Below are positions 25,255-35,884 of a stretch of 64,000 nucleotides of DNA, in pieces (positions within the stretch are counted from its first letter, which is position 1; each line of letters begins with the position of its first letter). A model generated the notes under the pieces. It saw only the letters and a list, made by a program, of their open reading frames with translations, was not told where the DNA came from and searched no databases. The translations under genes were made by a program, and so were the position numbers. Origin of the DNA: Alphaproteobacteria bacterium (GTDB lineage: Bacteria; Myxococcota_A; UBA796; UBA2385); assembly GCA_020632755.1 (NCBI GenBank), contig JACKEY010000005.1, positions 310,001 through 374,000 of the forward strand. Direction: 5' to 3'.

Positions 25255-26105
25255 GGCTCGTCCCCAGCGTCGTCGCGCAGGGACGTCGCCCGTCCGTCGC
25301 CGCCGCGGGCGGGGAGGGGGATCTCGCTCAGCGCCCCGGTGGCGCCCCGGTGGCCCCGCCGCACCGCGACCAGCTCGGCGGCGATGCTGATCGCGATCTC
25401 CTCGGGGGTCTCGGCGGACAGGTCGAGGCCGACGGGCGCGCGAAGCCGCGAGAACAGGCGCTCGTCCATGCCGGCGGCCTTCAGGCGCAGCAGGAAACGA
25501 GCGACCTTGGTCCGGCTGCCGATCATGCCGAGCCACGCCAGGGGCTGCGGCAGCAGGGCCTGTACGAGGTCCTGGTCCAGGGCGTGATCGTGGGTCACCA
25601 CCAGGTGCCAGGCGAGGGGACCGGTGGGCAGCGAGGCGAGGGCGCGCCGCGGATCGCGCTCCAGGCGCTCGACCCCGTCGGGGAGCACGGCCTGGGCGAG
25701 CAGGTCGTCGCGGTCGTCGACGACCGTGACCCGGAAGCCCAGGGGCACGGCCAGGCGGGCGACGGCGGCGCCGACATGTCCGGCGCCGTGGATCACCAGG
25801 TCCGGTCGGGACTCGAGGGGCTCGATGTAGGCGTCCATCTCTCCTCCGCAGCACATGCCCAGGTCACGGGTGAGGTGGACGGCGTAGCGCCGGGGCTGCC
25901 CGGCGGCGATGGCCGCAAGCGCCTCGGCGATGCACCGGTGCTCGAAGACGCCGCCGCCGACGGTGCCGACGATGGTCCCGTCGGCGTGCACCAGCATGCG
26001 CGCGCCGCTCTTTCGCGGAGCCGAGCCACCGATCCCGACGACCGTGACCAGGGCACAGGCGCGCCCTCCTTCGACGGCGCGGCGGGCGGCTTCGAAGACC
26101 TGCAG
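25236..26105 (-). CDS. xdhC: XdhC/CoxI-family protein with CTG start
   Basis: The 289-residue protein carries the XdhC N-terminal domain (VTVVGIGGSAPRKSGARMLV), the CCGGEMDAYIEPL motif and a Rossmann domain (VIHGAGHVGAAVARLA). XdhC-type proteins insert sulfurated molybdenum cofactor into xanthine dehydrogenase-like enzymes; none is encoded here. No ATG, GTG or TTG is in frame at the N-terminus. CTG at 26105 fits well, as GGGAG lies six bases before it and the protein then begins MQVFEAARRAVEGGRAC, like its family. The gene overlaps the convergent MerR-type gene by 19 bases. Confidence 0.83.
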   Translation of the reverse strand: MQVFEAARRAVEGGRACALVTVVGIGGSAPRKSGARMLVHADGTIVGTVGGGVFEHRCIAEALAAIAAGQPRRYAVHLTRDLGMCCGGEMDAYIEPLESRPDLVIHGAGHVGAAVARLAVPLGFRVTVVDDRDDLLAQAVLPDGVERLERDPRRALASLPTGPLAWHLVVTHDHALDQDLVQALLPQPLAWLGMIGSRTKVARFLLRLKAAGMDERLFSRLRAPVGLDLSAETPEEIAISIAAELVAVRRGHRGATGALSEIPLPARGGDGRATSLRDDAGDEPQSGSR

Positions 26106-26195
26106 GGGGCGCTCCCGTGAACCCTGTGTGCATAGCTCGCCAGCGGTTGCCCGGGCCCGGTGGGTGTCATACCCTCCGCCTCTCCCGGAGCAGCA

Positions 26196-28112
26196 TTGGC
26201 CGTCCAGAGCGCGCAGACGTGGACCCGAGGGGCGACCGTCGCCCCGGGGGTCGTCTTGCTCGGCCTGCTCCTCGGCTTCCCGGCGTCGGCCCAGGACGAC
26301 GACGGAGGGTCGACCGCCACGCCCGACGATGCGGGAGCGTCCGCAGCGCCCATCGGGCCCGATCTGCTGCCGCCCGCACCCGAGCCGCCGCCCGTGCGCT
26401 GGGCCGACGACCACCGCTGGGTCGAGCTGGGCTTCGATCGCCCGGCGGCCTCGGTGGTCCTGACCCGGGCCGGCCGGCTGCTCTCCATGGACACCGACGG
26501 CGCCATCTACCGCAGCGAGGACGGCTTCTCGTGGCGGGTGGTGCTGGCCACTCGCCCCGGGGACGAGGTCGAGATCGACGAAGAGGCGCTGCTGCTCGAC
26601 GCCGAGAGCGCCATCGACGACCTGGTGGAGATCGAGGAGACCGACGACGACGGCTACGTGCCCGATGGCGAGACCCTCGACGTCGACGCCGACGTGGCCG
26701 ACCTCGCGGACGAGGTCGCCGACGTCGGAAGCGACATCGCGGTCCTCGATGCCCAGGACCGGGTCCAGGCCGCCGCGGCGAAGGCCGCGGGGCGCCTGTG
26801 GGTCGATCCCCTGCGGGCCGGGCGCATCCTCGCCGGCCGGCCGGACGGTCTGTGGCAGAGCCTGGACATGGGGCGCAGCTGGCAGCGCATCGAGGGGCCG
26901 GCCAGCGCTCGGGCCTTCCTGCGCACCCCGGGGGGCGCGCTCTACGTCGGCGGCGCCGACGGGCTGTGGGCCGCGGAAGGCGGCAGCCCCGACAGCCTGC
27001 GCAAGCGCAGCCTGGGGCCCTCCCAGGTGCACACCATCGCCGTCGTCGGTGGGCTGATGTTCGTCGGCAACGACGACGGGCTGCTGGTGTCCTTCGAGCG
27101 CGAGCGCTTCGCCCCGTTCGGCGATCTCGACGGTGTGCCGGTCTACGACATCGAGCCCGACCCGGACTTCGAGGGCGGCATGTGGCTCGTGACCCGCCGC
27201 GGGATCCTGCGCAGCGACGACCTGGGCCAGAGCCACGACCCGGTGGGCCGCAACCCGCTGGTGGGCACCACCGAGCTGCGCTCGCTGGGCCGACCCGGCG
27301 CCCTGCTCGCCGTGGGGGCGCTCGGCGTGTGGGAGAGCATCGACGGCGGCGTCACCTGGGCTCCGCTCGCCGAGCAGCTGCCCAGCCCCGACGCCCTCGA
27401 CCTGTTCGTGGACGAGCGGGGCGTGCTGGTGGCCGGGAAGTTCGGCCTGTACCGGCTGGCCCGCGGCGCCGCCGAGGCCCCCGAGGCGCCGGAGTCCCTG
27501 GGGGTCCGGATCGTGCTGCCGCCCTTGTCCGAGGTGGTCACGCGGGCGCTGCATCGGCCGGGACTGGACATCTCGGACCTGTCGGTCGGCCGCAAGGTCG
27601 TGCTGGCGCGGCTCACGCCGGTGCTCGATCTGCAGGTCAACTACGCCGACAAGCTCAACCGGCGCACCGACTACCTCGACCAGTTCACCACCGAGGTCGA
27701 GGACCACAACTGGACCGGCTCGGTGAAGCTGTGCTGGGGACGGTGCGGCAGCACCACCGAGGTGCTCTACGACGTCGAGGTCGACGCCAGCGATCTCTCG
27801 TCCCTGGGCGTGGTCGGCGGCGAGGTCTACGACTTCAGCACCGACGACGCCGTGCCGGCCGCGGCCGCCAACGCCGCCGCCAAGGCCGTGTCCTACCGCA
27901 CCAGCGTGGCCGACATCGTGTCGCGCGCCTGGTTCGCCCGCCACGCGCTGGGCGTCGAGGCCGAGGGCCTCGACACCATGACCCTGGCGCAGCGCATCGA
28001 TCACACCCTGCGCGTCGCCGAAGCCGACGCGCGCCTGGACCTGTACACCGACGGCTGGTTCACCCGCGCCCTGGCCGCCGATCTCGAGACCGCCGGCCGG
28101 TCCGCGGACTGA
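26196..28112 (+). CDS. Secreted beta-propeller protein with Asp-box-like repeats
   Basis: The 638-residue protein has a signal peptide (VVLLGLLLGFPASAQ). Repeated blades follow with YRSEDGFSWRVV, LWQSLDMGRSWQRIEG, ILRSDDLGQSHDPV and VWESIDGGVTWAPL, matching the BNR/Asp-box pattern of sialidase-like and Ycf48-like propellers. An acidic insert (about 130-190) breaks the first blades. The C-terminal 200 residues include a Cys pair in CWGRC. TTG at 26196 is chosen because GGAG lies six bases upstream and the signal then starts cleanly; an in-frame GTG at 26160 is the alternative. The role is unknown, perhaps assembly at the envelope. Confidence 0.75.
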   Translation: MAVQSAQTWTRGATVAPGVVLLGLLLGFPASAQDDDGGSTATPDDAGASAAPIGPDLLPPAPEPPPVRWADDHRWVELGFDRPAASVVLTRAGRLLSMDTDGAIYRSEDGFSWRVVLATRPGDEVEIDEEALLLDAESAIDDLVEIEETDDDGYVPDGETLDVDADVADLADEVADVGSDIAVLDAQDRVQAAAAKAAGRLWVDPLRAGRILAGRPDGLWQSLDMGRSWQRIEGPASARAFLRTPGGALYVGGADGLWAAEGGSPDSLRKRSLGPSQVHTIAVVGGLMFVGNDDGLLVSFERERFAPFGDLDGVPVYDIEPDPDFEGGMWLVTRRGILRSDDLGQSHDPVGRNPLVGTTELRSLGRPGALLAVGALGVWESIDGGVTWAPLAEQLPSPDALDLFVDERGVLVAGKFGLYRLARGAAEAPEAPESLGVRIVLPPLSEVVTRALHRPGLDISDLSVGRKVVLARLTPVLDLQVNYADKLNRRTDYLDQFTTEVEDHNWTGSVKLCWGRCGSTTEVLYDVEVDASDLSSLGVVGGEVYDFSTDDAVPAAAANAAAKAVSYRTSVADIVSRAWFARHALGVEAEGLDTMTLAQRIDHTLRVAEADARLDLYTDGWFTRALAADLETAGRSAD

Positions 28113-28137
28113 ACCCCTCATCGCCATGGAGCCCCCC

Positions 28138-29004
28138 ATGATCCCCGCCCTGCTCACCGCCGTCCTGCTGGCCGGCCCCGCCAGCGCCTCGTCGGAATCC
28201 CCCGTGGCGCCGGCCGCCGGTGTGGCGACGGAAGCGCGCCTCGACCTCAACGCCGCCGACGCCGCCAGCCTGGCGGGCCTCGACGGAGTCGGTCCGGGCG
28301 TGGCCGACGCCATCGTGTCCCTGCGCGAGGAGCGCGGCCGCCTGGGCTCCGTCGAGGCGCTCCGGGTGCTCGACCTGGACGAGGCCACCCTCGACGCCCT
28401 GCGCGCCGGGACCGAGGTCGCGGTGATGCCCCTGGTGAAGACCCAGGGCGGCAAGAAGTACGGCAGCGTGGACGAGGTCATGGCCGAGTTCACCGGCGAG
28501 CCGACCATCACGCAGGTCCAGCAGCTCGCCATGAACTACAGCAACACCCACCCCGACATGGTGGCCCGCTGGCTCAAGGCCAGCCGCAGCGCCTTCCTGC
28601 TGCCCCGCGTCGACCTGAAGTACCGCAAGGACCTCTACCTGAACGAGGACTTCGACTACATCGACGATGGTGGCGACCAGATCCGCGACACGACCACCGG
28701 CGACATCGACAACAACGACGTCTACGAGGTCAAGCTGCAGTGGAACCTGCAGAAGCTCATCATGAGCAGCGAGCGGATCCGCGTCATCTCCGAGTCCCAG
28801 GACGTGGCCAAGCTGCGTGACAAGACCCTCGAAGAGGTCACCCGGTTGTTCTTCGATCGCCGTCGCCACCAGATCGACATGCTCCTGACGCCGCCGACCG
28901 GCCTCCAGGACCAGATCGAGGCCGAGCTCCGGCTGCAGGAGCTGACCGCGAACCTCGACGCCTTCACCGGCGGCGCGTTCAGCGCGGGCCTGCCCGCGAA
29001 CTGA
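28138..29004 (+). CDS. Secreted helix-hairpin-helix protein
   Basis: The 288-residue protein starts at ATG 28138 (GGAG six bases upstream), giving the signal MIPALLTAVLLAGPASA; ATG 28126 is the alternative. Residues about 35-95 form a ComEA-like helix-hairpin-helix (LDLNAADAASLAGLDGVGPGVADAIV). The remaining 190 residues are charged and predicted helical (VDEVMAEFTGEPTITQVQQLA, then KTLEEVTRLFFDRRRHQI) and are not recognised. It follows the beta-propeller gene by 25 bases, so the two likely form an operon. DNA binding in the periplasm is possible but unproven. Confidence 0.78.
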   Translation: MIPALLTAVLLAGPASASSESPVAPAAGVATEARLDLNAADAASLAGLDGVGPGVADAIVSLREERGRLGSVEALRVLDLDEATLDALRAGTEVAVMPLVKTQGGKKYGSVDEVMAEFTGEPTITQVQQLAMNYSNTHPDMVARWLKASRSAFLLPRVDLKYRKDLYLNEDFDYIDDGGDQIRDTTTGDIDNNDVYEVKLQWNLQKLIMSSERIRVISESQDVAKLRDKTLEEVTRLFFDRRRHQIDMLLTPPTGLQDQIEAELRLQELTANLDAFTGGAFSAGLPAN

Positions 29005-29090
29005 GCGGTCGCCTCCGGGCCGCGCCTCCTCCTCTCCCTTCGCGCGCCGCGCTCCCCGGCGGCGCCGTCCCTCCCGTCTCGAGACTGCCC

Positions 29091-30680
<1,590 letters not shown>

Positions 30681-30684
30681 GGGC

Positions 30685-31887
30685 CTGACGGCACTGCGCA
30701 GCGCGGTCTTCGTGGGGGCGACGGTCACGGCCGCCGCCCTCGGACCCGCGCTGGTTCCCGCGCGCGGCGCCTTGATCGCGCTGCTCGCGCTCTGCGCTGC
30801 ACTGTTCGGCCAGCGGGGGCGGCACCGCCTGGGGGCGGGGCTGCTGGGCCTCGGCGCGGCGGCGCTGTGGGTGCCTGTCCTGGACGGAGGCCTGGCGGCG
30901 GCGGTGGTGCTGGGGCTGGCCATCGTCGGGGCGGCGCTGCCGGCGGGGCCGCTGGGCCGCGCGCCGCTGCTGGTGGCCGGGCTGGGGGCGGTCGAGGCGC
31001 TGCGGCTGGCGCTCCTGGGGCACGGCAGCGACGGGGCGCTGTTGGCGGTCGGTGGCGTCGTGGTGGCGGGCGCTGCGTCGGCGCCTTCCACGGGGCGGGC
31101 AGGGAGGGCCGCGGTGGTCGCCGTGGTCCTGGGCGCAGCCGTCGCCGGGGTGCGCGGTGGGGTGCTCGTCGCGACTCCGCCCGACGACCGCCGGGCGGTC
31201 GTCGCACTGGCGACCCTCGACGGGCTGGATCGGCACGCCGATGCGCTGGCCGAGCGACCGGCCCTGGGTCTGTGGGCCCTGACCCGGGACCCGACGGCCC
31301 ACGGCGTCGCGCTCGCGCTGCTGCCCGAGCTGGGGCCGCTGCCGGTGGTCGGCGCAGGCTGGGCACCCGAGGGGGCGAGGGACCAGCTGGACGAGGAGGA
31401 CCGGCGGGCGGTGGCCGAGGCGCTGGAGCGACAGGGCAGGGGAGGAGAGGCGCTGCGCCTGCTCCGAGGCGCCCCCGATGACCAGAGCCGGTGGCTGCGC
31501 CTGCGTCTGGCCCGGTCGCAGGGTGTCGCGCTCGTGCTGGAGCCGCTCCCGGCGGCGCCGGCCGGCGTGTCGCGGCTGCCGGGCCGGATCGAGCTCGGCT
31601 GGGCGCTGCTGTCCAACGGAGGTCGGCAGCTCGTGTTCCACGCGGACGGACCGCTGCGAGCGCTGGTCCTGCACGTGCGCGGTCAGGACTGGCGCGGCCC
31701 GCCCCACGTCGAGATCCGCCTCGACGGCGAGGTGGTCGCGACGCGGGCCGTGCCGAGCGACGGCACGCTGGAGCTGCCGGGCCCCCTCGAGCCCGGACCC
31801 CACGAGCTCTCGCTGTCGTTCATCGACGACGCCCGGGGCGAAGGCGGGGACCGCAACGTGTGGGTCGACGCCATCGAAGGTCGCTGA
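30685..31887 (+). CDS. Membrane protein of unknown function
   Basis: About 400 residues. The first 165 contain several Ala/Leu/Gly-rich membrane helices (GALIALLALCAALFG, LLGLGAAALWVPVL, AAVVLGLAIVGAALP). The rest is soluble and beta-rich, ending in a domain like a carbohydrate-binding or lectin fold (LVFHADGPLRALVLHVRGQDW, then HELSLSFIDDARGEGGDRN). The start is uncertain: CTG 30685 has GGGAG seven bases upstream and gives a normal N-terminus, while GTG 30712 lacks a ribosome-binding site. It follows guaA by four bases. No family was recognised. Confidence 0.68.
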   Translation: MTALRSAVFVGATVTAAALGPALVPARGALIALLALCAALFGQRGRHRLGAGLLGLGAAALWVPVLDGGLAAAVVLGLAIVGAALPAGPLGRAPLLVAGLGAVEALRLALLGHGSDGALLAVGGVVVAGAASAPSTGRAGRAAVVAVVLGAAVAGVRGGVLVATPPDDRRAVVALATLDGLDRHADALAERPALGLWALTRDPTAHGVALALLPELGPLPVVGAGWAPEGARDQLDEEDRRAVAEALERQGRGGEALRLLRGAPDDQSRWLRLRLARSQGVALVLEPLPAAPAGVSRLPGRIELGWALLSNGGRQLVFHADGPLRALVLHVRGQDWRGPPHVEIRLDGEVVATRAVPSDGTLELPGPLEPGPHELSLSFIDDARGEGGDRNVWVDAIEGR

Positions 31888-31890
31888 GCC

Positions 31891-32691
31891 TCAGCGGGCG
31901 ACCTGGCGCTCCAGCAGATCGGCCAGGACCGCGGCGAGCTCGTCGGCAGCCGTGCGGGCGTCGATGGCGCTGGCGAAGGCGTGCACTTCGATGGGCGCGT
32001 CTTCCGGCTCGGGGTCCTGGAGCAGCAGGAAGGGGATGAGGGGGGAGCCGGGGGGCAGCCCGCGCTCGAGCAGCGCGCGCGGCGGGTGGGGGTGGCAGGC
32101 GACGTGGGCCTCTTCCAGCCACTCGGCGTGCTCTTCGTCCAAGGCGTCGAGGACCGCGTCGAGCAGGTCCGCGAGCGCATCGGGGGCCACTGTGTCCGGA
32201 AGCGCGCCGCCGAGGGCTGTCCGGGCGCGCTCGAGCTCGGCGGGGCGCGGGGGGTCGCTGCACCGGGCCATGGCGGCGTGCAGGCGCCAGGCGGCCGGGT
32301 CGTCCGGCTGTGCGGCGTGGTGCAGCTGCAGCTGGCGCCAGGCGGTCTCTTCGTCGAGCGCGACGAAGGCGGCGTGAGCACGCAGGAGCGACAGGCCGTC
32401 GGCGTCGGGCTGCCGCTGGGCGATGGCGTCGATGGCGGCCAGCGCCATCGGGCCGTCTCCCAGGGCCACCGCAGCCCGGGCGGAGACCAGCATGGCCTGC
32501 ACGTGATCGGGGTGGCTGTCCAGCAGCTCCTCGGCCTCGACCAGGGCCTGTGCCGGGTGGCCCTGGTCCAAGGCGCGGCGGGCCTTGTCGATGCGCAGCC
32601 CGGCGACCAGCGCCGAGTCGAAGCCGCCGCTCAGCGGGAACCCGACGATGTCGTCGGGCCCGCTGAACGAGCCGCCGCCGTCCTTGGGCAC
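31891..32691 (-). CDS. TPR-repeat protein
   Basis: The 266-residue protein has helical TPR-like repeats over residues about 30-150 (ARRALDQGHPAQALVEAEELLDSHP, then MALAAIDAIAQRQPDADG). The C-terminal part is acidic (DEEHAEWLEEAHVACHPHPP, then LPPGSPLIPFLLLQDPEPED). That half distantly resembles the small zincin domain fused to TPRs in some myxobacteria, but no HExxH is present. Start is GTG 32691. It follows the tail-anchored gene by six bases on the same strand, so the two are probably one operon. Confidence 0.72.
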   Translation of the reverse strand: MPKDGGGSFSGPDDIVGFPLSGGFDSALVAGLRIDKARRALDQGHPAQALVEAEELLDSHPDHVQAMLVSARAAVALGDGPMALAAIDAIAQRQPDADGLSLLRAHAAFVALDEETAWRQLQLHHAAQPDDPAAWRLHAAMARCSDPPRPAELERARTALGGALPDTVAPDALADLLDAVLDALDEEHAEWLEEAHVACHPHPPRALLERGLPPGSPLIPFLLLQDPEPEDAPIEVHAFASAIDARTAADELAAVLADLLERQVAR

Positions 32692-32697
32692 GAGCGG

Positions 32698-33621
32698 TCA
32701 GCCCACGAAGAAGAAGAGCAGGCCGGCGGCGATCACCGCCAGGACCAGCAGCAGGACCACGCCGACCGCGATGAGCGCGCCGCTGCCGCCCTTCTTGGCG
32801 GCAGGCGCGTCGGCCGCGTCGGCCACCGGTGCTTCGGGACCGGCCGTCGGGGCCGACACCGGCGCGGCGGGAGTCGTGCGAGGCGCCGACGGGGCCGCCG
32901 CCGGCGCCGAGGAGGAGCGGACCTGTCCCTTGAAGGCGCCGGCGCGCAGGGCGTGCGCGAAGGTCGCGAACTCGGCGACGTCCTTGCACAGCTCGATGTC
33001 GCTCAGCAGCCACTTCTCGAAGGCGGCTTCCTCGGCCTCGGAGCGCATGCGTGCCGCTTCGTAGAGGGGCAGCGGCGCCAGGTCCAGGTTGGGCGAGTCG
33101 GGGACGACGGCCAGCCGGACCTGCGCGGTGTCCCGCAGGAAGCGCTTGAGGGCGTAGCGCGCCTCGAGGATGGCGTGGGGCATGCCGCCGTGGGCCTCGG
33201 CGGCGTCGCCCAGGCGGTCCTCGTCGACGGTGGGGTCGAAGGTGATGGCGAGCAGCTCGACCTGCTGGGCCGGCAGCGCCTTGGCGGCGGCGTGCAGCAG
33301 CTCGGTGGGGCTGCGGTTGCCGGTCAGGGCGTTGGGGAAGTCGCCGCCGGCCACGCGGCCGCCCACGGCGGTCATCTGCGCGGCGACCAGCGAGTGCGCC
33401 CAGTCCACCAGGTCCGAGGTGCGCTTGACCTGCACGATGCCCGCCTCGAACTGCTGACAGGCGGTCTCCAGCGGCTGGCGGCCGACCTTGTCGCCCAGCC
33501 GGGCGGCGGTCACTGCGTAGTACCAGTCGCTGAACTTCTGGGCCATCTCCTGGCCCGCTGCGCCGTCGCCTTCGTTGCGCCACCGCTTGAAGAGCTGCTG
33601 GACCGTTGCCTGCTCCGACAT
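32698..33621 (-). CDS. Tail-anchored protein of unknown function
   Basis: The 307-residue protein has a helical soluble region (QATVQQLFKRWRNEGDGAAG, then EFATFAHALRAGAF). A Pro/Ala-rich linker (about 230-280) leads to one C-terminal membrane helix (ALIAVGVVLLLVLAVIAAGLLFFF) with only two residues after it. This layout suggests a cytoplasmic protein anchored by its tail. No family was recognised. It is the first gene of the pair with the TPR protein, with a 105-base gap to the phosphopantetheinyl transferase gene upstream. Confidence 0.72.
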   Translation of the reverse strand: MSEQATVQQLFKRWRNEGDGAAGQEMAQKFSDWYYAVTAARLGDKVGRQPLETACQQFEAGIVQVKRTSDLVDWAHSLVAAQMTAVGGRVAGGDFPNALTGNRSPTELLHAAAKALPAQQVELLAITFDPTVDEDRLGDAAEAHGGMPHAILEARYALKRFLRDTAQVRLAVVPDSPNLDLAPLPLYEAARMRSEAEEAAFEKWLLSDIELCKDVAEFATFAHALRAGAFKGQVRSSSAPAAAPSAPRTTPAAPVSAPTAGPEAPVADAADAPAAKKGGSGALIAVGVVLLLVLAVIAAGLLFFFVG

Positions 33622-33726
33622 CTGCGCGCTCCTGTGCGTCCTCTGCTGCGTCCCGGACCGTGCGAGCGGGTCCAGGCAGGTGCCGGGCGGTCCCGGCGGG
33701 GGCCACTATACCGAGGTGGAGCCGCC

Positions 33727-34419
33727 TCAGCCCCAGCGCACCTGAACACTCGACAGGACGCGACCTGGCAGCCAGTTGTACCGCGCGTCGATGGCGGCCG
33801 GCTCCGGCCCGCTGGTCAGGCTGAGCCGGACGCGGCAGGTCCCGTCGGGGTCGGGCTCGACCTCGGCCTCCATGAAGTCGATGTAGCGCTGCAGCCGCGG
33901 GGCGAGGGCCTTGTAGATGGCCTCCTTCACCGAGAACCGCACCACCACGCTGGTCCACTGGTTGGCCTCGGGCAGGGCCTGGACCTGGGCCAGCTCGTGC
34001 GCCGTCAGCACCCGCTCGGCGATCCGCGGACGGGCGGGCAGCAGGTCCTCGAGATCGACCCCCAGCTCACCGTTGTCGGAGCGCGCCACCATGGCGACGG
34101 CGAGATCGCGCTTGTGGGCGATGCTGAGCGACAGGGTCGGCTGGCTGCCGGTGGCCGTCGCGCGCGGCGCACCGCGGGGGCCCGACAGCACCGCCGGCAG
34201 CGGGTGGCCCAGGACGGCGGCCGCTTCGTGGCAGGCCAGGCGCCCGCCGACGAACTGCACCTGCCGGAAGCCCCGCAGGGTGCGGGCCAGCTCGGCTTCT
34301 TCGGGCGGCAGGCGCCCGAGGACCGGGTCCGGCACCGGGTCCGGTGCGTCGGGAATGCGCACGCCGACCACGATGCCGTGGTGTCGCGCGTCTCTGAGGC
34401 AGGGCTCGTAGAGGTTCAC
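33727..34419 (-). CDS. 4'-phosphopantetheinyl transferase, Sfp type
   Basis: The 230-residue enzyme has the superfamily motifs: GVDLED for magnesium binding, and RFSVKEAIYKAL with the conserved Lys-Glu and following Lys. The intermediate LSIAHKRDLAVAMVA stretch matches the substrate pocket. It would transfer phosphopantetheine from CoA to acyl or peptidyl carrier proteins. No PKS or NRPS gene lies in the window, so the partner is elsewhere. Start is GTG 34419 (MNLYEPCL). Confidence 0.88.
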   Translation of the reverse strand: MNLYEPCLRDARHHGIVVGVRIPDAPDPVPDPVLGRLPPEEAELARTLRGFRQVQFVGGRLACHEAAAVLGHPLPAVLSGPRGAPRATATGSQPTLSLSIAHKRDLAVAMVARSDNGELGVDLEDLLPARPRIAERVLTAHELAQVQALPEANQWTSVVVRFSVKEAIYKALAPRLQRYIDFMEAEVEPDPDGTCRVRLSLTSGPEPAAIDARYNWLPGRVLSSVQVRWG

Positions 34420-34536
34420 CGGCGCCGCCTAACGCACGCCGCGCGCCCCGGCGGCCGCGGGCCGACTGTCACGCACCGGGACGACCGTTGACCGCCCGTG
34501 GGTTGATGCGCCGGTCGTTTCCGATAGCAGGGTCCC

Positions 34537-35214
34537 ATGTCGAGCCGCACCCGAGCGCTGCTGTTGTCCGCCTGCCTCGTCCTGGCCGCCGCGTCGGGCG
34601 TCGCGCAGGCCAAGGACATCGATCAGGCCGAGCACGAACGCCTCTCCGGCGAGATCGAGAGCCTGGCCGGCCGCGGGATCTGGGAAGGCGTCGAGCGCAA
34701 ATTCCGCGACCTCGAGCGCCTCGAGACCGACCTGACCTTCGACGACCTGGTCCACGGCGCCACGGCCGCCCGCGAGCTCGGCGATGTCTCGCACTGCTAC
34801 GACCGGCTGCGCCGCGCGCTCAAGGTCAAGGCCTCGCGCGACCTGGTCGACTGGATGTGGGACATCGACACCCACTACGGCCGGGTCGAGCTGCTGACGG
34901 TGCCCAACCGCGGCACCGAGCTGACCGTCGACAAAGCGCCGCTGGACCCGAACCAGCGCAAGGCGATCGAGGCGGCCCAGGAGTCCGCCCGTCGCGACGG
35001 CATCTTCGTCGGCATGTTGCCGGCCGGCACCTACAGCTTCTCGACGCAGCGGTTCAGCGTCGAGCCCGGTGTCGACGTGCGGATCGAAGTTTCTCCCCGT
35101 GTCCGCCGTCAAGGGGTCGTCGACCCGGTCATCATCTACCGGGACGAGCTCGGAAACCCCACGACCCGGCCGCCCGGCCCCTCCGGCGACGACGCCCCAC
35201 CCTCCCAGGACTGA
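34537..35214 (+). CDS. Secreted protein of unknown function
   Basis: The 225-residue protein has a signal peptide (ALLLSACLVLAAASGVAQA, cleavage before KDIDQ). The mature part starts with a charged helical region (HERLSGEIESLAGRGIWEGV), includes a short beta segment (GMLPAGTYSFSTQRFSVEPG) and ends in a Pro/Gly tail. The internal Cys in VSHCYDRL makes a lipobox unlikely. Two bases separate it from the next secreted gene, suggesting one operon. No family was recognised. Confidence 0.78.
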   Translation: MSSRTRALLLSACLVLAAASGVAQAKDIDQAEHERLSGEIESLAGRGIWEGVERKFRDLERLETDLTFDDLVHGATAARELGDVSHCYDRLRRALKVKASRDLVDWMWDIDTHYGRVELLTVPNRGTELTVDKAPLDPNQRKAIEAAQESARRDGIFVGMLPAGTYSFSTQRFSVEPGVDVRIEVSPRVRRQGVVDPVIIYRDELGNPTTRPPGPSGDDAPPSQD

Positions 35215-35217
35215 TCC

Positions 35218-35877
35218 ATGACGCCCCTGCTGCTGCTCGCCGCCCTCGCCGGCGGCTCCGATGCCCACGCTGCTTCCGAGGGCCCCTGGATGTGGGGCGT
35301 GGGCCCCAGCCTGGGCACCATCGTGTACCCCGGGCGCTTCCCCAGCAAGCTGCCCGACGCCTACAACGAGCTCGAAGGTCAGGTCCGCGGCGACGGCATC
35401 CTGGGCGTGCACGGCGTCCTGTACATCGACGGCGAGAACCGGATCGGCTCGCACCTCGACCTGGGCCTGGGCAAGGGCTTCAACTCCATCGCGTGGACGC
35501 TCGAGTACGAGCGCATCCTGGTCCGCGGCAACGGCATCCACGTGTTCGGCGGCGGTGGTCTGGGCTTCGGCTCCTACACCCTCACCGACGTGGAAGAGCC
35601 CAAGATCGGCAGCCTGACGACCCCCACCTATGAAGTGCGGGCCCAGTTCGGCGCCCTCTACAAGCAGAAGACGACCGCCGAAGAGCTCGCCTTCTTCGTG
35701 AAGGTGCCCCTCAACGGCAACCCGACCTTCACCCCGGCCGGCGGCGGCGAGCGCGTCGACGCCGAGGGCGGCGGCAACTGGTTCCACGTCGGACTGCAGG
35801 CCACGGTCTACTTCGGCGACTGGACCAAGCCGAAGAGCGACAAGAAGAAGGGCAACAAGAAGAAGGCCCGCGGCTGA
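35218..35877 (+). CDS. Secreted outer-membrane beta-barrel-like protein
   Basis: The 219-residue protein has a short signal (LLLLAALAGGSDAHA). The mature chain alternates like an outer-membrane barrel (IGSHLDLGLGKGFNSIAWTLEYERILV, split by turns; GGGGLGFGSYTL; WFHVGLQATVYFGDW). It ends in an unusually basic tail (KPKSDKKKGNKKKARG), which would sit after the last strand. It follows the previous secreted gene by three bases. The function is not recognised. Confidence 0.75.
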   Translation: MTPLLLLAALAGGSDAHAASEGPWMWGVGPSLGTIVYPGRFPSKLPDAYNELEGQVRGDGILGVHGVLYIDGENRIGSHLDLGLGKGFNSIAWTLEYERILVRGNGIHVFGGGGLGFGSYTLTDVEEPKIGSLTTPTYEVRAQFGALYKQKTTAEELAFFVKVPLNGNPTFTPAGGGERVDAEGGGNWFHVGLQATVYFGDWTKPKSDKKKGNKKKARG

Positions 35878-35884
35878 GACGCGG

